Counted from the stretch's first letter, positions 16,857 to 26,722 are shown. The stretch: DNA of 64,000 nt from Burkholderia gladioli (GCF_000959725.1 NZ_CP009323.1:4092001-4156000); one strand, 5' to 3'. A program made the numbers and translations. The notes: generated by a model from the letters alone, not told the origin.

Positions 16857-18059
16857 TCAGCGCGCGGGCCATTTCCAGGCCGGGCGGTCGAGCTGCTCGT
16901 CGTCGACGCGCGTCTCGCCGAGCCGCTTGTCGAGCACCAGCGACAAACTGCCGGCCTCGCGCTCCAGGGTGGAAACCAGGCGCGCCGCATGCGAGACCAC
17001 GATCACCTGCGAGCGCGCCGTCGCGCGGGCAATCAGGCGCCCCAGCGCCGGCAGCAGGTCCGGATGCAGGCTGGTTTCCGGTTCGTTGAGCACCAGCAGG
17101 GCCGGCGGGCGCGGCGTCAGCAGCGCGGCGGCCAGCAGCAGGTAGCGCAGCGTGCCGTCCGAGAGTTCGGCCACGCCGAGCGCGCGCAGCAAGCCCGGCT
17201 GCTGCATGGTCACCTCGAAGCGGCCACGCCCGCCGGTCTCGACGGCCAGGCGCGCGCCCGGGAAGGCGTCGTCGATGGTCGCGTCGAGCGCCTCGGCGTC
17301 GCCGATCTCGCGGATCGTCTGCAGCGCGGCGGCCAGGTCGGCGCCGTCGTCGGCCAGCACCGGCGTATGCGTGCCGACCTGCGCCTGGCGGGCCGGCGCG
17401 CCGGCATCGGTGCGGAAATGGTCGTAGAAGCGCCAGGAGCGGATTCGCTCGCGCATCGCGATCATCTCGGGCGCGCCGGAAGGATCGACGAATTCGGTCA
17501 GCATGCTGTCGAACGAGGCGACCGGCTGCGGCACGCTGCGCCAGTCGCCGGCCGCGTCGCGGGTGCGGATCTGCGCGCCGTGCCGCTCGACCAGCAGCGT
17601 CGAGGGCCGCAGCAGGGCGCCGCTCCACAAGCATTCGCGCTTGATCACCGGATCGAGGCCGAAGGCCGAATCGGAGACGATCGGCAGGCCCAGGTCGATG
17701 GCATAGCCGAAATCCTCGCAGGCGAAGCCGAGCTTGAGCGAGACGGGATCCTTGCGCGCCAGCGGCTGGACCGGCGCCTCGCCCGCCAGCATCGCGCGCG
17801 AGAAGCGCTCGGGGCCCGCCCACAAGGTCGAGGCCAGGCCGCCCTCGCGCGCCAGCGAGGGAATCGCGCGCCCCTGGGCGGTATCGGCCAGCAGGCGCAG
17901 CGCGCGGTAGACGCTGGACTTGCCGCTGCCGTTCGGGCCCGTCACCACGTTGAGCCCGGCCAGCGGCACGATGAAGTCGCGCAGCGAGCGGTAGTTGGCG
18001 ACCGCCAGCGCGGTCAGCGGCGGCATCGAGGGGCCGGCGCCCGGCTTCGGATCGGTCAT
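16857..18059 (-). CDS. AAA family ATPase, RecF/SMC-like (AAA_21)
   Basis: A 400-residue ABC-type ATPase of the RecF-like, stand-alone AAA_21 kind. Walker A is GPNGSGKSS at about residues 40-48, the signature LSDGTLRYLLL, and Walker B VLNEPETSLHP, followed by the VVSHAARLV switch. No nuclease (TOPRIM) domain follows, so it is not an OLD nuclease. Homologues of this form are widespread in proteobacteria and their role is unclear. It lies 46 bases downstream of the mscS-like gene in the same direction and may be co-transcribed. Confidence 0.85.
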   Translation of the reverse strand: MTDPKPGAGPSMPPLTALAVANYRSLRDFIVPLAGLNVVTGPNGSGKSSVYRALRLLADTAQGRAIPSLAREGGLASTLWAGPERFSRAMLAGEAPVQPLARKDPVSLKLGFACEDFGYAIDLGLPIVSDSAFGLDPVIKRECLWSGALLRPSTLLVERHGAQIRTRDAAGDWRSVPQPVASFDSMLTEFVDPSGAPEMIAMRERIRSWRFYDHFRTDAGAPARQAQVGTHTPVLADDGADLAAALQTIREIGDAEALDATIDDAFPGARLAVETGGRGRFEVTMQQPGLLRALGVAELSDGTLRYLLLAAALLTPRPPALLVLNEPETSLHPDLLPALGRLIARATARSQVIVVSHAARLVSTLEREAGSLSLVLDKRLGETRVDDEQLDRPAWKWPAR

Positions 18060-18105
18060 GCGAGGCTCGCTCGGCGAAGGAGGAAGGAAGCGGCGGCGGC
18101 GGCGC

Positions 18106-19296
18106 TCAGCGCACCACCTCCGGGGCGGGCGCCTCGGCGGCGGTCGGATCGGCCGCCGTGTTGGCGGCCGTGCTGGCCGCCGGCTCGTGCGGCATCCACG
18201 AGGGCAGCACCGGCTCGCGCCCCTGCTCGGGCGTGGCCAGTTCCATGCGGCCGCGCGGCAAGCTGTCCGGGTAATGGGCCTGCAGGAAGGCGATCAGCCC
18301 CTCGCGCACGCGGCAGCGCAGGTCCCAGGCCAGCGAGGAGTCGGGCGCGCTGACCAGCGCGCGCAACTGGATCGAGCGCTCGGTGGCATCGGTCACCTGC
18401 AGCACCTGCACCCGGCCGTCCCATTCGGGCGCGGTGCTGACGATGCGCGACAACTCGTTGCGCAGCGGCTCCAGCGGCGTGCGGTAGTCGACGAACAGGA
18501 ACACCGTGCCGATGATCTCGGCGCTGTTGCGGGTCCAGTTCTGGAACGGGTTCTCGATGAACCATTGCAGCGGCACCACCAGCCGGCGCTGGTCCCACAG
18601 CCGCACGGAAACATAGGTGCCAGTGATTTCCTCGATCCGGCCCCACTCGCCCTGGATCACCACCACGTCGTCGAGCCGGATCGGCTGCGAGATGCCGATC
18701 TGCAGGCCGGCGATCAGGTTGCCGAGCACCGGCCGCGCGGCGATACCGGCCACCAGCCCGGCCACGCCGGCCGAGGCCAGCAGGCTCGCGCCGATCTGCC
18801 GGACATTGGGGAAGGCCATCAGCGCGGCGCCGGTGCCGATGATCACCACCACCACCATCGCCGAGCGCGCCAGCACGCGCGCCTGGGTGTGGATGCGGCG
18901 CGCCTCCAGGTTGTTGGGCCGGTCGACCGGGTTGGCCTGCACGATCGCCTCGCCGACCGCCGCCGCCAGGCGCATCAGCAACCAGGTCAGCGCGATGATC
19001 AGGCCGACCGCCGCGAGCGTGCGCAGGCCGCCCGCGTGGCTCAGTTCGTCGGCCACCTGCAGGGACAGGAATTCGAGCGCCAGGAAGGCCAGCACCGCCA
19101 GCGCGGGCCGGTCGATATAGCGCACGATCACGCTCATGAAGGGATAGGGGCGCGCCAGCGGGATCAGAATCCGCGCGCCGAGCCAGTGGATGCCGGTCAC
19201 GACGGCCAGCAGGAGCGCGGCAACGAACAGCGTGCCGAGCCAGGAGTGGAGCGGCGCATCGGCGATGGCCGCGAGTTGATCGATGGTCATCGTCAT
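18106..19296 (-). CDS. MscS family mechanosensitive ion channel
   Basis: A small-conductance channel that opens when membrane tension rises in hypo-osmotic shock. The 396 residues hold about five hydrophobic segments in the first 200. The pore helix is rich in Gly and Ala (SLLASAGVAGLVAGIAARP). The beta domain follows (ISQPIRLDDVVVIQGEWGRI) and then the mixed C-terminal domain. A Thr/Ala/Pro-rich tail ends the protein. First gene of a likely two-gene unit with the AAA ATPase. Confidence 0.93.
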   Translation of the reverse strand: MTMTIDQLAAIADAPLHSWLGTLFVAALLLAVVTGIHWLGARILIPLARPYPFMSVIVRYIDRPALAVLAFLALEFLSLQVADELSHAGGLRTLAAVGLIIALTWLLMRLAAAVGEAIVQANPVDRPNNLEARRIHTQARVLARSAMVVVVIIGTGAALMAFPNVRQIGASLLASAGVAGLVAGIAARPVLGNLIAGLQIGISQPIRLDDVVVIQGEWGRIEEITGTYVSVRLWDQRRLVVPLQWFIENPFQNWTRNSAEIIGTVFLFVDYRTPLEPLRNELSRIVSTAPEWDGRVQVLQVTDATERSIQLRALVSAPDSSLAWDLRCRVREGLIAFLQAHYPDSLPRGRMELATPEQGREPVLPSWMPHEPAASTAANTAADPTAAEAPAPEVVR

Positions 19297-19431
19297 CGCG
19301 CGGGAGTCGTCGTCTGGGGCGGAGGCGGCGGGATCCGCGGATCCCGCTTCCGCCGGGGTTGCTTGGAACAGGACAAAGGGCCGGGAGCCGCCCTCGCCTT
19401 CAGTTCAGCTCGGGCACGGCGGCCTCGAGCC

Positions 19432-19788
19432 TCAATTGCCGTTGCGGCAGGGAAACGCCTTGCCGAGCCCGAGCGAGACGGCCGTGCTGGCGTTGTAGTC
19501 GACGATCTTCGGGTTCTCGGCGACGTACTTGCGCACCGCGTCCGTCATCTGCTGCGCCTTGATGTCGGGCGGCAGGCAGAAGTACTGGCCGACGCGCGGC
19601 CCGGTGGTGCCGCCGATCGCGTCGATCGTGTTGTACACGCCGTCGGCCGCGCCCTCGATATACGCGCCGCACGAGGCGCGCGACTTCACGTCGGTCTTCG
19701 CACAGAGCTTGTCGAGATCACCGGCCGTGAAAGCGTGCGCCGACAGCGGCGCGACGAACGCGGCGGCAAAACACAGAGCCCGCAACAT
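19432..19788 (-). CDS. Rap1a/Tai-family immunity-like periplasmic protein
   Basis: A 118-residue exported protein with a signal peptide (MLRALCFAAAFVAPLSAHA). The mature part, FTAGDLDKLC...SCGAYIEGAADG...FCLP...FPC, has the spaced Cys residues and the Y-x-G-x-xDG pattern of the Rap1a/Tai domain. That domain protects the periplasm against type VI amidase effectors of the Tae4/Ssp type. No effector gene is next to it; it lies downstream of an ankyrin gene. It may be an orphan immunity protein or have been recruited to another role. Confidence 0.75.
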   Translation of the reverse strand: MLRALCFAAAFVAPLSAHAFTAGDLDKLCAKTDVKSRASCGAYIEGAADGVYNTIDAIGGTTGPRVGQYFCLPPDIKAQQMTDAVRKYVAENPKIVDYNASTAVSLGLGKAFPCRNGN

Positions 19789-19866
19789 TGGATCTTCCTT
19801 ATGTCAGGTCGGCGGCCTCGGGCCGGTACGACGAAAGCGGCGCGGCGAAGGCCGCGCCCAAAACCG

Positions 19867-20598
19867 CTATTTTGCACTGTTTTGGCCACCCGCCCCACTG
19901 GCGGGGCGGCCGTCGCCGATCCGCACGGTGCGCGTGGACAGGATCTTGACCGCGTCGGGCGCCTGGTAATGCTTGGCGAACTCCAGCGCGGTGACGCCGA
20001 CCTGGTTCTTGATGGCCGGATCGGCGCCCTGGTCGAGCAACAGGGTGACGGTGGTGTCGTGGTTGCCGCGCGCGGCCATCATCAGCGGCGTGGTGCCGTT
20101 GGGCGAGCCCGCGTCGATGTAGGCGGACTTGTCGAGCAGGTAGCTGACCACGTCGTCGTGGCCGTTGGTGGCCGCGTAGTGCAGTGCCGTCCAGCCCTTC
20201 TTGCTGACCTCGGCGCCCTTGTCGACCAGGAACTTCACCAGCGGCAGGTCGCCGTTGAGCGAGGCCATCATCAGCGCGTTCTCGCCGGCCGGGTCGGTCT
20301 TCTCCAGGTCGACGTTGGGTGCCGAGGCCAGCGCCTCGGCCACCTTGTCCGACTTCTCGCGCGCGGCGATCACGATCAGCGGATTGCCGCGCTCGTCGGT
20401 CAGGTTCGGGTCGAGCCCGTTCTTGAGCTGCTTGCCGATGTCGGCGATATCGTCGAACTTGACGGCCTTGACGATCGCGTCGCGCGATTCGGCATGCGCG
20501 AGCGTGGCGGCGAAGCCGGTGCCGCAGGCGGCGGCGAGGACGAGCGCGCGCAGCGCGGCGCCCGGGCGGATCATGGACAGACCGTTGATCGGTTTCAT
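19867..20598 (-). CDS. Exported ankyrin-repeat protein
   Basis: A 243-residue protein with an N-terminal signal sequence (about residues 1-36, ending in AHA). About five ankyrin repeats follow: LKNGLDPNLTDERGNPLI, LEKTDPAGENALMMAS, GWTALHYAATNGHDDVV, GSPNGTTPLMMAARGNH and IKNQVGVTALEFAKHY. Such repeats bind other proteins. It probably works in the periplasm, with an unknown partner. It lies 43 bases downstream of tatD in the same direction, so read-through is possible. Confidence 0.9.
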   Translation of the reverse strand: MKPINGLSMIRPGAALRALVLAAACGTGFAATLAHAESRDAIVKAVKFDDIADIGKQLKNGLDPNLTDERGNPLIVIAAREKSDKVAEALASAPNVDLEKTDPAGENALMMASLNGDLPLVKFLVDKGAEVSKKGWTALHYAATNGHDDVVSYLLDKSAYIDAGSPNGTTPLMMAARGNHDTTVTLLLDQGADPAIKNQVGVTALEFAKHYQAPDAVKILSTRTVRIGDGRPASGAGGQNSAK

Positions 20599-20641
20599 AT
20601 TGTTAGGCTCCTACCCTGGGTTGCTCCGGCCGGCGATCGCA

Positions 20642-21421
20642 TCAGGCGGCGATCTTGAACAGCCGGAAAAAGTTCTGCGTGGTCGCGGCGGCCAGCGCCT
20701 CATCGCTGATGCCGCGCTGTGCCGCGATAAAGCGTCCGACATAACTGACGTACGCAGGTTCATTCGGCTTGCCGCGATACGGCACCGGCGCGAGGTACGG
20801 CGAGTCCGTCTCGATCAGCAGGCGCTCGATCGGCACGCGCCGCGCCACGTCCTGCACCTCCTCGGCCTTCTTGAAGGTGACGATCCCCGACAGCGAGATA
20901 TGGAAGTCCTGCGCCAGCGCCGCCTCGGCCACGTGCCAGGGCTCGGTGAAGCAGTGCATCACGCCGCCCGGCACCGAGGCACGCTCCTCGGCCATGATCC
21001 GCAGCGTGTCCTCCGAGGAGGCGCGCGTGTGGATGATCAGCGGCTTGGCGGTGGCGTGCGCGGCGCGGATATGCGTGCGAAAGCGCTCGCGCTGCCATTC
21101 CATGTCGGCGATCGTGCGCTCGCCGAGCCGGTAGTAGTCGAGGCCGGTCTCGCCGATCGCGACCACCTTCGGATGCGCCGCCAGTTCGACGAGTTCGGCG
21201 AGCGTCGGTTCCCGCACCTCCTCGTGATCGGGATGCACGCCCACCGAGGCGTAGATGTGCTCGTGCCGCTCGGCGATCGCGAGCACCTGCGGCAGGGTCT
21301 CGAGGTCCACCGAGACGCACAGCGCATGCGTGACCTGGTGCTCGCGCATCTTGTCGAGCACCTCGGGCAGGCGCTCGGCGAGCCCTTCGAAATTGATGTG
21401 GCAATGCGAATCGACGAACAT
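20642..21421 (-). CDS. tatD: TatD family metal-dependent hydrolase
   Basis: A 259-residue TIM-barrel hydrolase of the TatD/YcfH family, a 3'-5' DNase or related phosphoesterase. Metal ligands are visible in FVDSHCHINFEG at the N-terminus, IGETGLDYYR in the middle, and LIIHTRASSEDT and LIETDSPYLAP later. It follows holB by 40 bases and belongs to the mltG-tmk-holB-tatD operon found in many proteobacteria. Confidence 0.95.
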   Translation of the reverse strand: MFVDSHCHINFEGLAERLPEVLDKMREHQVTHALCVSVDLETLPQVLAIAERHEHIYASVGVHPDHEEVREPTLAELVELAAHPKVVAIGETGLDYYRLGERTIADMEWQRERFRTHIRAAHATAKPLIIHTRASSEDTLRIMAEERASVPGGVMHCFTEPWHVAEAALAQDFHISLSGIVTFKKAEEVQDVARRVPIERLLIETDSPYLAPVPYRGKPNEPAYVSYVGRFIAAQRGISDEALAAATTQNFFRLFKIAA

Positions 21422-21460
21422 CGGTGCTTCCTGTCTGGGCTCAGGCCTGTGCGGCCGGGC

Positions 21461-22489
21461 TCATGCGTAGAGCTCGCGATAGCCGAGGAACAGCTCCTCG
21501 AACACGAGCCGCGCATTGAGCGGGTGGTTCTCGACCGCGCGCTGGCGCGTCACGGTCTTCATGAAACGCGCGAAGGCGTTGGCGTCGAGCGCCGCCGCGC
21601 AGCGTTCGAGCGCCGCGCGCTGCGCGGGGAAATAACGCGGCTGGCCGGCCGCGCGCTGCGCCAGCAGATCATAGAGCCAGCGCTGCAGCCAGCCCAGCAC
21701 CACCGGCACCGGCAGCTTCTGCAGCGACTCGCCGCAGGCGAACGGATCGCAGCCCGCGCCGGCCGCCAGCTGCGCCAGGGTCCAGTCGCGCAGCGGCCGG
21801 TTCTCGTCGGCGGCCAGCGCCAGCGCGGCCAGCGGCGCGCCGCCCGCTTCGGCCAGCAAGGCTGCCGCGTCGGGCACCTGCTGCGCCGCCAGCCAGGCCT
21901 CGGCGTCCGCCGCCGAGGGCAGCGTCATCGGCCATTGCCGGCAGCGGCTGATGATGGTCGGCAGCAGGCGGTCGAGCCGCGCCGACACCAGCAGGAACAG
22001 CACGCCCGAGGGCGGTTCCTCGAGCGTCTTGAGCAGCGCGTTGGCGGCCGCCACGTTGAGCGCCTCGGCCGGGTACAGCACCACCACGCGCGCGCCGCCG
22101 CGATGCGAGCCGACGCCGACGAAGTCGAGCAGGCCGCGCACCTGCTCGATCTTGATTTCCTTGCTCGGCGTGCGGGTCTTCTTGCCGCCCTCGTCCGCGT
22201 CAGCCTTGGGCTCGTCGGCAACCGCGCCCGGAGCCTCGCCGGCCAGCGCCTCGGGCAGCACGATCCGGTAGTCGGGGTGATTGCCCTGCTCGAACCAGGT
22301 ACAGGCCGCGCACTTGCCGCAAGGCTCGCCCTTGGGCAGCGGCGATTCGCACAGGAAACCCTGCGCCAGGTGCTGGGCGAAACGCAGCTTGCCGATGCCG
22401 GCCTGGCCGTGCAGCAGCAGCGCGTGCGGCCAGGCCGCGCGCAGCGCCTGCAGGCGGTCCCAGTCCTCGGTTTGCCATGGATAGATCAT
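21461..22489 (-). CDS. holB: DNA polymerase III subunit delta'
   Basis: The clamp-loader subunit that, with delta and tau/gamma, places the beta clamp on DNA. It has 342 residues. An AAA+ core carries a degenerate P-loop (HGQAGIGKLRFA) and a Cys cluster (PCGKCAACTW) that binds zinc. A ~25-residue charged insert near residues 90-115 (ADEPKADADEGGKKT) is unusual but is seen in Burkholderia relatives. The SRC sensor (IISRCRQW) is present. It lies 23 bases after tmk. Confidence 0.96.
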   Translation of the reverse strand: MIYPWQTEDWDRLQALRAAWPHALLLHGQAGIGKLRFAQHLAQGFLCESPLPKGEPCGKCAACTWFEQGNHPDYRIVLPEALAGEAPGAVADEPKADADEGGKKTRTPSKEIKIEQVRGLLDFVGVGSHRGGARVVVLYPAEALNVAAANALLKTLEEPPSGVLFLLVSARLDRLLPTIISRCRQWPMTLPSAADAEAWLAAQQVPDAAALLAEAGGAPLAALALAADENRPLRDWTLAQLAAGAGCDPFACGESLQKLPVPVVLGWLQRWLYDLLAQRAAGQPRYFPAQRAALERCAAALDANAFARFMKTVTRQRAVENHPLNARLVFEELFLGYRELYA

Positions 22490-22512
22490 CGGGTCGGCCC
22501 TTTGCGGGTGGA

Positions 22513-23133
22513 TCAGAGCGAAGCCAGCACGCCTTCGAGCTGGCGCTGGATCTGGGCGATCGACTGGCTGGCGTCGACGATCAGGAAGCGATACGGCGCC
22601 TCTTCGGCGCGGCGCAGGTACTCGGCGCGCGTGCGCAGGAAGAAGGCGTCGCTTTCCGCCTCGAACTTGTCGGGTGCGCGCGCCGCGCCGCGCCGCTCGC
22701 TGGCCACCTCGGGCGGCACGTCGAACAGGATCGTCAGGTCGGGCTGGAAGCCGCCCTGCACCCAGCGCTCCAGCGTTTCCAGCTTGTCGCGCGGCAGGCC
22801 GCGGCCGCCGCCCTGGTAGGCGAAGGTCGCGTCGGTGAAGCGGTCCGAGACCACCCAGTCGCCGCGCGCGAGCGCCGGCTCGATCACGCGCGCCAGATGC
22901 TCGCGACGGCTCGCGAACATCAGCAGGGCCTCGGTTTCCAGGTCCATCGCCTGCTCCAGCAGCACCGCGCGCAGCGACTCGCCCAGCGTGGTGCCGCCCG
23001 GCTCGCGGGTCTGCACCACCTGGCGGCCGCTGGCGGCGACCTGCGCGCGCAACTGCTCGCAGAACCAGGCGAGGTGCGTGGTCTTGCCCGCACCGTCGAT
23101 CCCTTCGAACGTGATGAATTTACCGCGCGCCAT
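22513..23133 (-). CDS. tmk: Thymidylate kinase
   Basis: Phosphorylates dTMP to dTDP for DNA synthesis. It has 206 residues. The P-loop is [11 protein letters not shown] at about 9-19, the DR motif [13 protein letters not shown] at about 96-108, and the LID region [12 protein letters not shown]. The start overlaps the mltG stop. ATGATG reads MM at 23136, and the second ATG (23133) is used here because it gives the family N-terminus. Overlapping stop and start suggest translational coupling. Confidence 0.97.
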   Translation of the reverse strand: MARGKFITFEGIDGAGKTTHLAWFCEQLRAQVAASGRQVVQTREPGGTTLGESLRAVLLEQAMDLETEALLMFASRREHLARVIEPALARGDWVVSDRFTDATFAYQGGGRGLPRDKLETLERWVQGGFQPDLTILFDVPPEVASERRGAARAPDKFEAESDAFFLRTRAEYLRRAEEAPYRFLIVDASQSIAQIQRQLEGVLASL

Positions 23134-24149
23134 CATTGACCTCGTAGGTATTTGTCCACGGCCTTGTTGTGATCGCCGAGCGTATCCGAGAAGACGCTCG
23201 TGCCGTCGCCCTTGGCGACGAAATAGAGCGCCGGGGTGGCGGCCGGGTTCACGGCGGCCTGCAGCGACGCCGCGCCCGGCAGGGCGATCGGCGTCGGCGG
23301 CAGGCCGCGGCGCGTGTAGGTATTGTAAGGAGTGTCCATCTGCAGGTCCCGCTTGCGCAGGTGCCCGTCGTAAGCGTCGCCGAGGCCGTAGATCACGGTC
23401 GGATCGGTCTGCAGCGGCATGCCGATCCGCAACCGGTTCGCGAACACCGCCGCCACGTAGGCGCGGTCGGCCGCGTGGCCGGTTTCCTTCTCGACGATCG
23501 AGGCGATCGTCAGCATTTCGTAAACCGAGCGATAAGGCAGCCCGGGAGCGCGCATGCGCCATGCTTCGTCCAGCCGCGTCTGCATCAGCTGGTAGGCGCG
23601 CCGGTAGAGGTTGATATCGTTGGTGCCCTTGTCGAACAGGTAGGTATCGGGGAAGAACAAGCCCTCGCCGCTGCCCCGCTCGATCTGAGCGGGTGTCGCG
23701 CCGATCGCGCGCAGCAGTTCGGCATCGCTCATGCCCGCCGTGCTGTGCACGAGGGCCGGATTGCCGTCGAGCTCGGCGCGCATGCGCTTGAAGGTCCAGC
23801 CCTCGATGATGGTCGCGACGTATTCGTTGACGTCGCCGCGCGCCAGCTTCTGCAGCACCTCGTACGACGTCAGGCCGGTCTTGAACTCGTAATTGCCCGA
23901 CTTGAGCCGGCTGTCCAGCCCGAGCACGCGCGTCATCAGCACGAACAACTGCGGCTGCAGGGGCACGCCGCCGCGCACGAGCTGCTGCGCGACGCTCTTG
24001 ACGCTGCTGTGCGGCTTGATCGTGACATCGACGGTCGGTGACGGTAAGGCAAGCGGCTGGTTCGCCCAGTAATAACCGCCGCCCGCCAGCGCAGCGGCCA
24101 GGACGACGGCCGCCGCCGCGAGCGCGGCGCATTTCGAGAGTAGGGACAT
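23133..24149 (-). CDS. mltG: Endolytic murein transglycosylase MltG
   Basis: Cuts nascent peptidoglycan strands at the inner membrane and so sets glycan length. The 338-residue protein has one N-terminal transmembrane helix (about 8-28), a LysM-like segment, then the YceG catalytic domain with IASIVEKET (catalytic Glu) and the [15 protein letters not shown] region. The start at 24149 is preferred. An earlier in-frame ATG at 24176 falls just after a predicted -10 box and would not be in the message. First gene of the mltG-tmk-holB-tatD operon. Confidence 0.95.
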   Translation of the reverse strand: MSLLSKCAALAAAAVVLAAALAGGGYYWANQPLALPSPTVDVTIKPHSSVKSVAQQLVRGGVPLQPQLFVLMTRVLGLDSRLKSGNYEFKTGLTSYEVLQKLARGDVNEYVATIIEGWTFKRMRAELDGNPALVHSTAGMSDAELLRAIGATPAQIERGSGEGLFFPDTYLFDKGTNDINLYRRAYQLMQTRLDEAWRMRAPGLPYRSVYEMLTIASIVEKETGHAADRAYVAAVFANRLRIGMPLQTDPTVIYGLGDAYDGHLRKRDLQMDTPYNTYTRRGLPPTPIALPGAASLQAAVNPAATPALYFVAKGDGTSVFSDTLGDHNKAVDKYLRGQ

Positions 24150-24176
24150 GCGGAACGGGACTCGGTGAAGGTCCAT

Positions 24177-24206
24177 ATAATACTTGCTTGTCTTCGCCAA
24201 AGTCAG
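24177..24206 (-). promoter_or_regulatory. Candidate promoter of the mltG operon
   Basis: On the minus strand CTGACT (24201-24206) and TATTAT (24177-24182) are separated by 18 bases. It lies in the 78-base gap to the divergent ygfZ and explains the choice of the downstream ATG for mltG. Confidence 0.5.
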
Positions 24207-24227
24207 GATTGACTGTTCCCCGTTTCC

Positions 24228-25268
24228 ATGAGCACACCGATCGTCAACGGGGCGCCGACCGCGGCTGCCCCCGCCCTGCCCGTCCTGCCGCGTCCGGCGG
24301 CCGCCGAATTCGAGGCGGCGCTCACGCGCGGCGTCTACGCGCCGCTGTCGCAGTTCGGCATCATCGATGTCGCCGGCGACGATGCCGCGGCCTTCCTCCA
24401 TAGCCAGTTGACCAACGACATCGAGCACCTCGACGCGGCCGGCGTGAAGCTGGCCGGCTACTGCACCGCCAAGGGCCGCCTGCTGGCCTCGTTCCTGGCC
24501 TGGCGCAGCGAGTCCGGCGTGCGCCTGCTGGTCTCGAAGGACATCCAGCCCGCCGTGCAGAAGCGCCTGTCGATGTTCGTGCTGCGCGCCAAGGCGAAGC
24601 TGAGCGACGCGGCCGGGCTGGTCGCCGTCGGCATCGCCGGCGAGGCTCGCGAGGCCTTGTCGGGCCTGTTCGAGGCGCTGCCCGACGGCGTCCATACCAA
24701 GCTCGACGGCCCGGCCGGCACGCTGATCCGGCTGCCCGACGCCGACGGCCGCGCGCGCTACCTGTGGATCGCCAGCCACGAGCAGTTCGAGGCCGGCGCC
24801 GTGGTGCTCGACGGCAAGCTCGCGCGCGTCTCGCCGGCCGTGTGGGACTGGCTCGAGATCCGCGCCGCCGAGCCGCGCATCACCCAGCCGGTGGTCGAGC
24901 AGTTCGTGCCGCAGATGCTCAACTACGACGTGATCGGCGCCGTCAATTTCCGCAAGGGCTGCTACCCGGGCCAGGAAATCGTCGCGCGCAGCCAGTATCG
25001 CGGCACCATCAAGCGCCGTGCCGCGCTGGTGCACGTCGAGGGCGAGACCGACACGGTGCGCGCCGGCATCGAGCTGTTCCACAGCGAGGATCCGGGCCAG
25101 CCCTGCGGGATGATCGTCAACGCGGCGGCCGCGCCGGCAGGCGGCGTCGACGCGCTGGCCGAGATCAAGCTGGCCGCGCAGGAATCCGGCACGGTCCACC
25201 TCGGGGCCGCCGACGGCCCGGCGCTTGCCTTCCTGCCGCTGCCCTACGGCATCCCCACCGAAGTCTGA
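24228..25268 (+). CDS. ygfZ: Folate-binding protein YgfZ (Fe-S cluster assembly/repair)
   Basis: A tetrahydrofolate-dependent protein related to GcvT that helps maintain certain Fe-S enzymes such as MiaB. It has 346 residues. The diagnostic K-G-C-Y-x-G-Q-E motif is at residues 243-250 ([12 protein letters not shown]), including the conserved Cys245. It is divergent from mltG, the usual arrangement in Burkholderia. Confidence 0.95.
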   Translation: MSTPIVNGAPTAAAPALPVLPRPAAAEFEAALTRGVYAPLSQFGIIDVAGDDAAAFLHSQLTNDIEHLDAAGVKLAGYCTAKGRLLASFLAWRSESGVRLLVSKDIQPAVQKRLSMFVLRAKAKLSDAAGLVAVGIAGEAREALSGLFEALPDGVHTKLDGPAGTLIRLPDADGRARYLWIASHEQFEAGAVVLDGKLARVSPAVWDWLEIRAAEPRITQPVVEQFVPQMLNYDVIGAVNFRKGCYPGQEIVARSQYRGTIKRRAALVHVEGETDTVRAGIELFHSEDPGQPCGMIVNAAAAPAGGVDALAEIKLAAQESGTVHLGAADGPALAFLPLPYGIPTEV

Positions 25269-25356
25269 GCGCGCGTGCTATCGTGGCGCGCGGACCAACG
25301 CGAGCCACGGCGCGTGCCCGGTCCGCGCACCCCGATCCCAGTGAGGGAATCACCTG

Positions 25357-26202
25357 ATGTGCCTGATCGTATTCGATTGGCAGCCCGAGGCCGAGGACGG
25401 CCCGGTGCTGACGCTCACCGCGAACCGTGACGAATTCTTCCGCCGCACGAGCGCGCCGCTGGCCTGGTGGGAGGATGTGCCCGGCGTGCTGGCCGGGCGC
25501 GACCTGGAAGGCGGCGGCACCTGGCTCGGCGTCTCGCGCGACGGCCGCTTCGCCGCGCTGACCAACTACCGCGCCCCCTTCGACATCCGCGCCGGCGCCC
25601 CGACGCGCGGCAAGCTGGTGTCGGACTTCCTCGGCGGGCGCAACCTCGCGCCGCTCGACTACCTCGAGCAGATCGCCGGCACCGCCGCGCTCTATAACGG
25701 CTTCAACCTGCTGGTCGGTGACTGCCGGCGCCGCGAGCTGGCCTGGTACTGCAACCGGCCGGCCGAGCCCGATACCGCGCTCGACGCGCCGCTGCGGCTG
25801 GCCGCCGGCGTGCACGGGCTGTCCAACGCGCGGCTCGACACGCCCTGGCCCAAGCTGGTCCACAAGCGCAGCGAGCTCGGCACCCTGCTGACCTACGAGG
25901 CCGCGCCCTCGCTCGACGCGCTGATCGAGATCATGCGCGACACGCGCACCGCCGCCGACGAGGCGCTGCCGCATACCGGCATTCCGCTGGAGCGCGAGCG
26001 CGCGCTGTCGGCCGCCTTCATCGAGACGCCCGAATACGGTACGCGCGGCACCACGGCGCTGCGCGTGGCGATCAAGGAGCGCTCGCGGCTGACGGTCGAG
26101 ATCAAGGAACGCTGCGACGACGACGGCTCGCACCGGATCGTGCGGCCCGGCGCCTTCGAGCGCGCGATGAGCTTCGACGTGGAGCTGGGCGGCACGCGTT
26201 GA
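25357..26202 (+). CDS. NRDE/TANGO2 family protein
   Basis: A 281-residue member of the NRDE (TANGO2) family. The protein starts MCLIVFDW, and the name-giving NRDE motif is at residues 23-26. The N-terminal Cys and Arg resemble Ntn-hydrolases, but the activity is not established; animal TANGO2 is linked to haem and lipid metabolism. GGGAATCACCTG precedes the start. It is 88 bases after ygfZ in the same direction and may be co-transcribed. Confidence 0.9.
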   Translation: MCLIVFDWQPEAEDGPVLTLTANRDEFFRRTSAPLAWWEDVPGVLAGRDLEGGGTWLGVSRDGRFAALTNYRAPFDIRAGAPTRGKLVSDFLGGRNLAPLDYLEQIAGTAALYNGFNLLVGDCRRRELAWYCNRPAEPDTALDAPLRLAAGVHGLSNARLDTPWPKLVHKRSELGTLLTYEAAPSLDALIEIMRDTRTAADEALPHTGIPLERERALSAAFIETPEYGTRGTTALRVAIKERSRLTVEIKERCDDDGSHRIVRPGAFERAMSFDVELGGTR

Positions 26203-26269
26203 GGCCGGCGCGCGCCGTTTCGACGCGCAGCCTCTCGCAAGGATTCGCATAGATCGACGCGCCTCGCCG

Positions 26270-26722
26270 CTAGGGCGCGCGCGCCATCTCGACGTGGATC
26301 ACGCCGGCCGTGTCGAAAGGCTCGCCGACGATGTCGAAACCGCGCTGCCGGTAGAACGGCACCGCCGCCGGCTGCGCATAGAGCGTCACGCGCGCCTCGC
26401 CGCGCGCGGCGGCTTCCGCCACCAGCGCGCTCAGCACGCGCGTGCCGATGCCGCGGCCGCGCGCTTCCGGCAGCACCGACAGGCGGCCGATGGTGGTGCC
26501 GGCCAACAGGCGCGCGGTGCCTACCGCGTGGCGCGTGCCTCGGTCATCGCCGCCTTCGCCTCGCACCAGGTAGGCCACCGCGTGATGCGCCAGCGGATCC
26601 TCCTCGTCGAGTTCCAGCTCCGGCGCGATGCGCTGCTCGCGCACGAACACTGCGTCGCGGATGCGCGCCGCATCGGCGCCGAGCCGCGTCCAGTCGCCCG
26701 TTTCCACCTCGATCCGCTCCAT
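26270..26722 (-). CDS. GNAT family N-acetyltransferase
   Basis: A 150-residue GCN5-related acetyltransferase. The acetyl-CoA loop is visible as LSVLPEARGRGIGTRVLSAL (about residues 80-99), after the beta strand VGTARLL. The C-terminal PFYRQRGFDIVGEPF is typical of the ElaA/YhbS-like group. The substrate is unknown. It lies 36 bases downstream of the esterase gene and probably shares its transcript. Confidence 0.9.
   Translation of the reverse strand: MERIEVETGDWTRLGADAARIRDAVFVREQRIAPELELDEEDPLAHHAVAYLVRGEGGDDRGTRHAVGTARLLAGTTIGRLSVLPEARGRGIGTRVLSALVAEAAARGEARVTLYAQPAAVPFYRQRGFDIVGEPFDTAGVIHVEMARAP

Noticed and set aside
16857..18059. AAA ATPase as an OLD/Gabija- or PARIS-type defence protein
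   Set aside because: No TOPRIM nuclease part, no partner gene, and base composition like the rest of the chromosome; a generic RecF-like ATPase is the safer call.
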